Below are positions 62,501 through 64,000 of a stretch of DNA of 64,000 bases, in pieces. Both the position numbers and the translations under genes were made by a program. The notes beneath the pieces were generated by a model. That model searched no databases and had not been told where the DNA came from. It saw nothing but the letters and a program-made list of their open reading frames with translations. Origin of the DNA: Aplysia californica. Lineage: Eukaryota; Mollusca; Gastropoda; Aplysiida; Aplysiidae. The stretch is taken from positions 1,376,399-1,440,398 of the forward strand of contig NW_004797370.1 of the NCBI RefSeq assembly GCF_000002075.1, given 5' to 3'. How positions within the stretch are numbered: position 1 is the first letter of the stretch; each line of letters begins with the position of its first letter.

Positions 62501-62688
62501 AAAAGACTGAACAGAAACAAACTTGTAAAACCAGCATGATTGCTGTAGACTGAGGAACAATTCAAATAAAAATAGAACTTTCTTTGACATTCAGAAAGAA
62601 CTCCCCTGAAGACAAAACAACGAAACAAAATTTTAAAAAAGAACGCTTTCTTACTTACAAATAACTTTTGATCAGATTGACATAAAAG
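44530..62688 (-). CDS. SNX14: Sorting nexin-14 (C-terminal half, eighteen exons)
   Basis: Minus-strand exons, 5' to 3': 62688-62655, 62192-62093, 60824-60754, 60353-60295, 59102-58922, 58157-58124, 57463-57414, 56521-56421, 55606-55504, 54404-54373, 53426-53356, 51520-51466, 50008-49888, 48747-48583, 48058-48028, 47456-47392, 45964-45873, 44619-44530 (stop 44530-44532). All borders are AG/GT and phases chain without a break into about 484 codons. Diagnostic matches to SNX14: RRYSEFYVLEQKLSEFHG (PX), VKEKGQHLDEFLVNFL, then ARILFKETIESYLDWYL and LNKQMSYMLLDLVILELFPD (Nexin_C). Family role: ER-anchored RGS-PX sorting nexin at ER-lipid droplet contacts; human loss causes a cerebellar ataxia. The transmembrane hairpin, PXA and RGS regions lie beyond 64000. 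Introns hold SINEs, a LINE, two TTAA MITEs and a gap. Confidence 0.95.
44955..45417 (-). mobile_element. tRNA-headed SINE with tandemly duplicated body
   Basis: The head at 45417-45345 (minus) has A-box TGGCGGAGTGGTTAGTGCAC and B-box GGTTCGAGCC, resembling a Leu/Ser tRNA start. Its body (45336-45166) is repeated as a second diverged copy at 45130-44960; both contain GGCCAGTTCCTTTCCACGC and AAGTCAGGTACCCAT (plus strand). Confidence 0.8.
45418..45741 (-). mobile_element. Complete tRNA-headed SINE, about 324 bp
   Basis: Minus-strand head GATCGGTGGTCTAGTGGTAA with B-box GGTTTGAACCCTGTC, body and a tail reaching ATATAATTGGAG at 45418, directly abutting the next SINE. The tail half recurs at 50388-50530. 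No tRNA acceptor pairing, so not a tRNA gene. Confidence 0.75.
46390..46660 (+). mobile_element. 5'-truncated LINE, 3' end of the reverse transcriptase ORF
   Basis: The frame ending at 46637 reads CSLCDYAYETVEHHLFHC, the C-x2-C...H-x4-C finger found at the end of Jockey/Ingi-type LINE ORFs, then TLYGTLQQLQQTC and RRARAQLLLDL before the stop. It is followed at once by an AAC simple tail (46637-46652). Truncated near 46390; antisense to SNX14 in an intron. Confidence 0.82.
47770..47934. mobile_element. CAGTC/TACAGT-ended MITE
   Basis: ACTGTAACGACCTCCTGTCC at the left and GGTGGTCGTCTTGGACAG then ATTCAACTGTA at the right form inverted ends of the window's GGTGGTCGTCTTGGACAGG family. About 165 bp, in an SNX14 intron. 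Confidence 0.65.
49496..49668. mobile_element. CAGTC/TACAGT-ended MITE
   Basis: AACTGTCCAAGATGACCACC at the left and GTCTTGGACAGGTGGTC then CTCGACTGTA at the right, with an internal copy GGACAGGTGGTCGTCTTGG. About 173 bp, in an SNX14 intron. Confidence 0.65.
50388..50530 (-). mobile_element. SINE fragment (tail half of the 45.4-45.7 kb family)
   Basis: AATAATAATAATAATGACAG, ATTTATATCGCACATACATA and TTTACAACTATTATTACCCC parallel 45418-45545. The head is absent. Confidence 0.65.
51660..51735 (-). mobile_element. L2-like LINE 3' tail
   Basis: AATAATAATGATAATAAAGA, CTACAGCACCCACTTCCCAG and CTAGGTGCTTTACAA match the 3' end of the 26.6-kb LINE. Only the extreme 3' end is present. Confidence 0.6.
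52100..52945. mobile_element. TTAA-flanked nonautonomous DNA transposon, family A copy 2
   Basis: An 846-bp element between TTAA 52096-52099 and 52946-52949, in the SNX14 intron between the 53426-53356 and 51520-51466 exons. Same orientation on the plus strand as copy 1 and aligned over its whole length, including TTTATGTCGCCCGATAAGCC and GCCAATGAAATTA-like phrases. Right end reverse complement CTCTTGTCCTGC. Confidence 0.88.
54460..54559. repeat. 27-bp minisatellite running into the gap
   Basis: Almost four perfect units of CACCTTGAACCCACACCCCC plus CACCACA, cut off by the N run. Antisense frames through it are repeat artefacts. It lies in the SNX14 intron between the 55606-55504 and 54404-54373 exons. 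Confidence 0.95.
54560..55141. other. Assembly gap, 582 N
   Basis: An estimated-size gap. Tandem repeat on its left and a SINE on its right suggest repeat collapse. The exon chain on either side is continuous in frame, so no exon appears to be lost. Confidence 0.99.
55142..55236 (-). mobile_element. SINE-like fragment at the gap edge
   Basis: AGATAAGGATGATAGATGTG and CCAGAGCACCCGCCAACCAC match 57.8-57.9 and 59.6-59.7 kb. Its tail side is lost in the gap. Confidence 0.7.
56132..56216. mobile_element. 85-bp CAGTC-ended MITE
   Basis: CAGTCAGGCCTACGACGGCC at the left and TTGGACAATTTTGACTGTA at the right, the shortest member of the family also seen at 1-52, 47.8 and 49.5 kb. Confidence 0.65.
56640..56870 (-). 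repeat. AAT repeats with a duplicated block and LINE tail
   Basis: Two diverged copies of an AAT-rich block ending CGGCAAGTATCCCGA (about 56717 and 56820), the second followed by CAATGTGCTTTACAATTT, an L2-type 3' end. Intronic. Confidence 0.6.
57726..57910 (-). mobile_element. SINE-like element, near complete
   Basis: CACGGCACTTGCAACAAAAT, GTGTTACAAGAGAGTAAC-like sequence, AGGATGATAAATGTCTGATA and CCAGAGCACCCGCCAACCAC in order. Tail at the low-coordinate end, hence minus strand. In the SNX14 intron between the 58157-58124 and 57463-57414 exons. Confidence 0.75.
58840..58921 (+). mobile_element. L2-like LINE 3' tail
   Basis: GAGCAGGAGTGTGCGCTGTA then CAAATACTATC and an ATT/ATC-rich tail, abutting the donor of SNX14 exon 59102-58922. 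Truncated to the last about 80 bp. Confidence 0.5.
59144..59690 (-). mobile_element. SINE-like element split by a younger insertion
   Basis: The left part (59144-59246, CCACTTGCAACACAATAAGG) and right part (59602-59690, AGATAAGGATGACAGATATT then CACCCGCCAACCACC) join into the same family as 57726-57910. The interruption is 59247-59601. Confidence 0.8.
59247..59601 (+). mobile_element. Retroposon inserted into the SINE
   Basis: About 355 bp with short flanking repeats AAAGAA (59241-59246 and 59602-59607). It contains ATGCATGTGACTGTGAGCCT, a GT microsatellite (59452-59518) and a 3' end GGACAATAAAGAAGTACC followed by TTATC repeats. Same family as 41330-41455. Confidence 0.8.
59813..59975 (-). 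mobile_element. SINE-like fragment
   Basis: TAGTTTAGTTTTAGTAAGAG, CACTTGCAACACAATAAGGT and GAGGTGTTACAAGAG match the same family; ends near AGACATTTGATAGAAAAGAA. The head is lost. Confidence 0.7.
60295..62688 (-). other. SNX14: SNX14 linker exons between RGS and PX
   Basis: Exons 62688-62655, 62192-62093, 60824-60754 and 60353-60295. The first (34 bp, LLCQSDQKLFV) aligns with the FCHSDEYF segment just after the human RGS domain. The chain then reads FMKDNSRVSLFGRLVDKSLG, a basic QPKKKDFSLAQFRSKLKDVF and an acidic LASFDSDPDT. The first exon ends at a tandem donor GTAAGTAAG; only the second GTAAG keeps the frame with 62192-62093. A branch-site-like TACTAAT lies about 40 bp upstream of its acceptor. 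Confidence 0.8.
61546..61610 (+). mobile_element. Possible solo end of a DNA transposon
   Basis: GGACAGTAAAACCCGGTTAA resembles pogo-type termini (CAGTRAAACCCGGTTAA). No partner end was found, so this is tentative. Surrounding intron 60825-62092 otherwise shows nothing. Confidence 0.3.
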
Positions 62689-62963
62689 CTGGTAAGGAAA
62701 TGAGTAAAGAAACATCAGAAGATCTATTAGTACCTGCTTGGTTTATCAAGAGAAGTAAATGTCTGTTAAAAATCATCAAACTACTTGATATGTGTGGTAT
62801 TGTAATTATAAGATGACTCTTTGTTTAAAAGAAATGTTACCCACAAAGAATAGGGATGAAGAAAGAAAGGGGCAGACATCAATATTTACACTCTGGACAC
62901 ACTTAGTATGCTTGACAATGAGAAAACCAAATAAGTGGAAAGAAAAATATGATTCAATTATTT

Positions 62964-62965
<2 letters not shown>

Positions 62966-63005
<40 letters not shown>

Positions 63006-63045
63006 ACTCACACACGCATGCACGCACGCATGTTGGCACACACAC
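62966..63045. repeat. CT microsatellite followed by CA-rich tract
   Basis: Pure CT run 62966-63000 followed by CACTCACTCACACACGCA-like sequence. Confidence 0.95.
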
Positions 63046-63237
63046 ACACAACATAAATGCATACACAAATAAAAATGCACTGAACTACAGCACTGATATA
63101 CACATAAAAAAAAGACAACAGCTTTCTTTTGAGTCAGTTTGTCATCTCAGGGTCTGCTGTAGCTAACACTGGACCAGGCAAAACCAAATGGGGTAGAGGG
63201 TTTCAAAATGACCTTATAGTACCTAGCGAGGCATTAA

Positions 63238-63600
63238 CCCCTTTGTGACCTATATGAAGTACATTGTTTTAAATTTTTTTCTTATACAGCGAAGGAGCCA
63301 AGCTGCTGCTGTGACGTACAATGTTTGTCATGCTTTGCGAAGCGCGTGGACCATGATGACGAACGCCATTCATTATAGGCTGTATTCTGCATACTGCTTC
63401 TAGGTGATGCATTTTTTAAAACTAATCGCAGAGTCACATTCAGCTATTACTTTTTTTCGTACAAAGAATTCTTAAAGACAGTAGTATTTACAAACCAGGT
63501 CTAATTATAGGCATTTGACCACTAATTTTAGCGCTACTTCTTGTCCCTGATCCAAAATTGTGCCTGGTAAAGCATGAACTGACCCTGTGTCATGAAGGGG
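63238..63600. mobile_element. TTAA-flanked MITE, family D copy 2
   Basis: A 363-bp element with intact TTAA on both sides (63234-63237, 63601-63604). Left end CCCCTTTGTGACCTATATGA, right end reverse complement CCCCTTCATGACACAGGG. Inverted relative to copy 1 and retaining the hairpin region around 63315-63365. Confidence 0.92.
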
Positions 63601-64000
63601 TTAATATGGAACAAAAACAGAAACAAAATATTTTTCATCACAACAGCACTCTGGAAGCTGTCGTACAAGATTTCATTAAAGGCTAAACTCACACTTCTGC
63701 ATTCATTGTAAAATACTATGAAAAAAAAAGTAAGGTTAAAATTAAACAGACAATCTTAATTTAATCTATGAAATGAATGAATAACAATCTCCTTTCAAAA
63801 GTTAATAATTACACAAGAATATGCTTTCTAAGGGACACATTTTTTCGTTTTATTGGGAGTCTTGAATCTTTGTTCTATGGTGCAATCTTTTAAAGATCTA
63901 TACACTTATGACAGCAATTATTTAGACCCTTGAAACATTTCCCACTTTTCAATATTTCATTTCACACTCAACATTAATACACCTAATGCTATGTGAATAT

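Larger units (their letters stand above)
62689..64000 (-). other. SNX14 intron to the window end
   Basis: Apart from the CT/CA repeat and TTAA MITE D2, I found no exon; the next upstream (RGS) exon must lie past 64000. Confidence 0.55.

Overview
This is a eukaryotic, AT-rich, intron-rich and very repeat-rich animal genomic window with two assembly gaps (33758-33857 and 54560-55141). Two conserved metazoan genes can be read exon by exon through GT-AG splice sites. The SINE, LINE and MITE content looks lophotrochozoan, most likely a mollusc and probably a gastropod; that assignment is inference, not proof. I see nothing prokaryotic, no CRISPR array, and no rRNA or functional tRNA gene.

Layout. 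(1) 1-7160, plus strand: the last six coding exons (461-6040) and 3'UTR of a class IIB phosphatidylinositol transfer protein, the PITPNC1/RdgB-beta orthologue; its 5' part lies before the window. (2) About 7.2-44.5 kb: gene-poor sequence made of DNA-transposon relics, a 2.8-kb tandem satellite with an inserted L2-like LINE, a 3.5-kb array of about 350-bp units with a conserved GC-rich core, long GA/CT tracts, SINEs and unremarkable AT-rich DNA. (3) 44530-62688, minus strand: eighteen coding exons giving the C-terminal half (about 484 codons) of sorting nexin-14 (post-RGS linker, PX domain, Nexin_C domain). Its transmembrane, PXA and RGS part lies past position 64000. The two genes are tail to tail.

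Both genes act in lipid handling at membranes. PITPNC1 moves phosphatidylinositol and phosphatidic acid between membranes; SNX14 is an ER protein at ER-lipid droplet contacts. Nothing in the sequence shows co-regulation, so their adjacency is probably incidental.

The most striking content is mobile. Four unrelated short elements flanked by TTAA (piggyBac-like target sites) each occur twice. There is also a 2-kb element with TA-flanked terminal repeats, a 0.56-kb MITE with 23-bp ends, a pair of about 0.35-kb MITEs, several members of a CAGTC-ended MITE family, tRNA-headed SINEs that all lie on the minus strand, and several nested insertions. The best candidate for something undescribed is the 29.5-33.0 kb array, where a GC-rich block of about 60 bp with splice-like borders on the minus strand is better conserved than the sequence around it.
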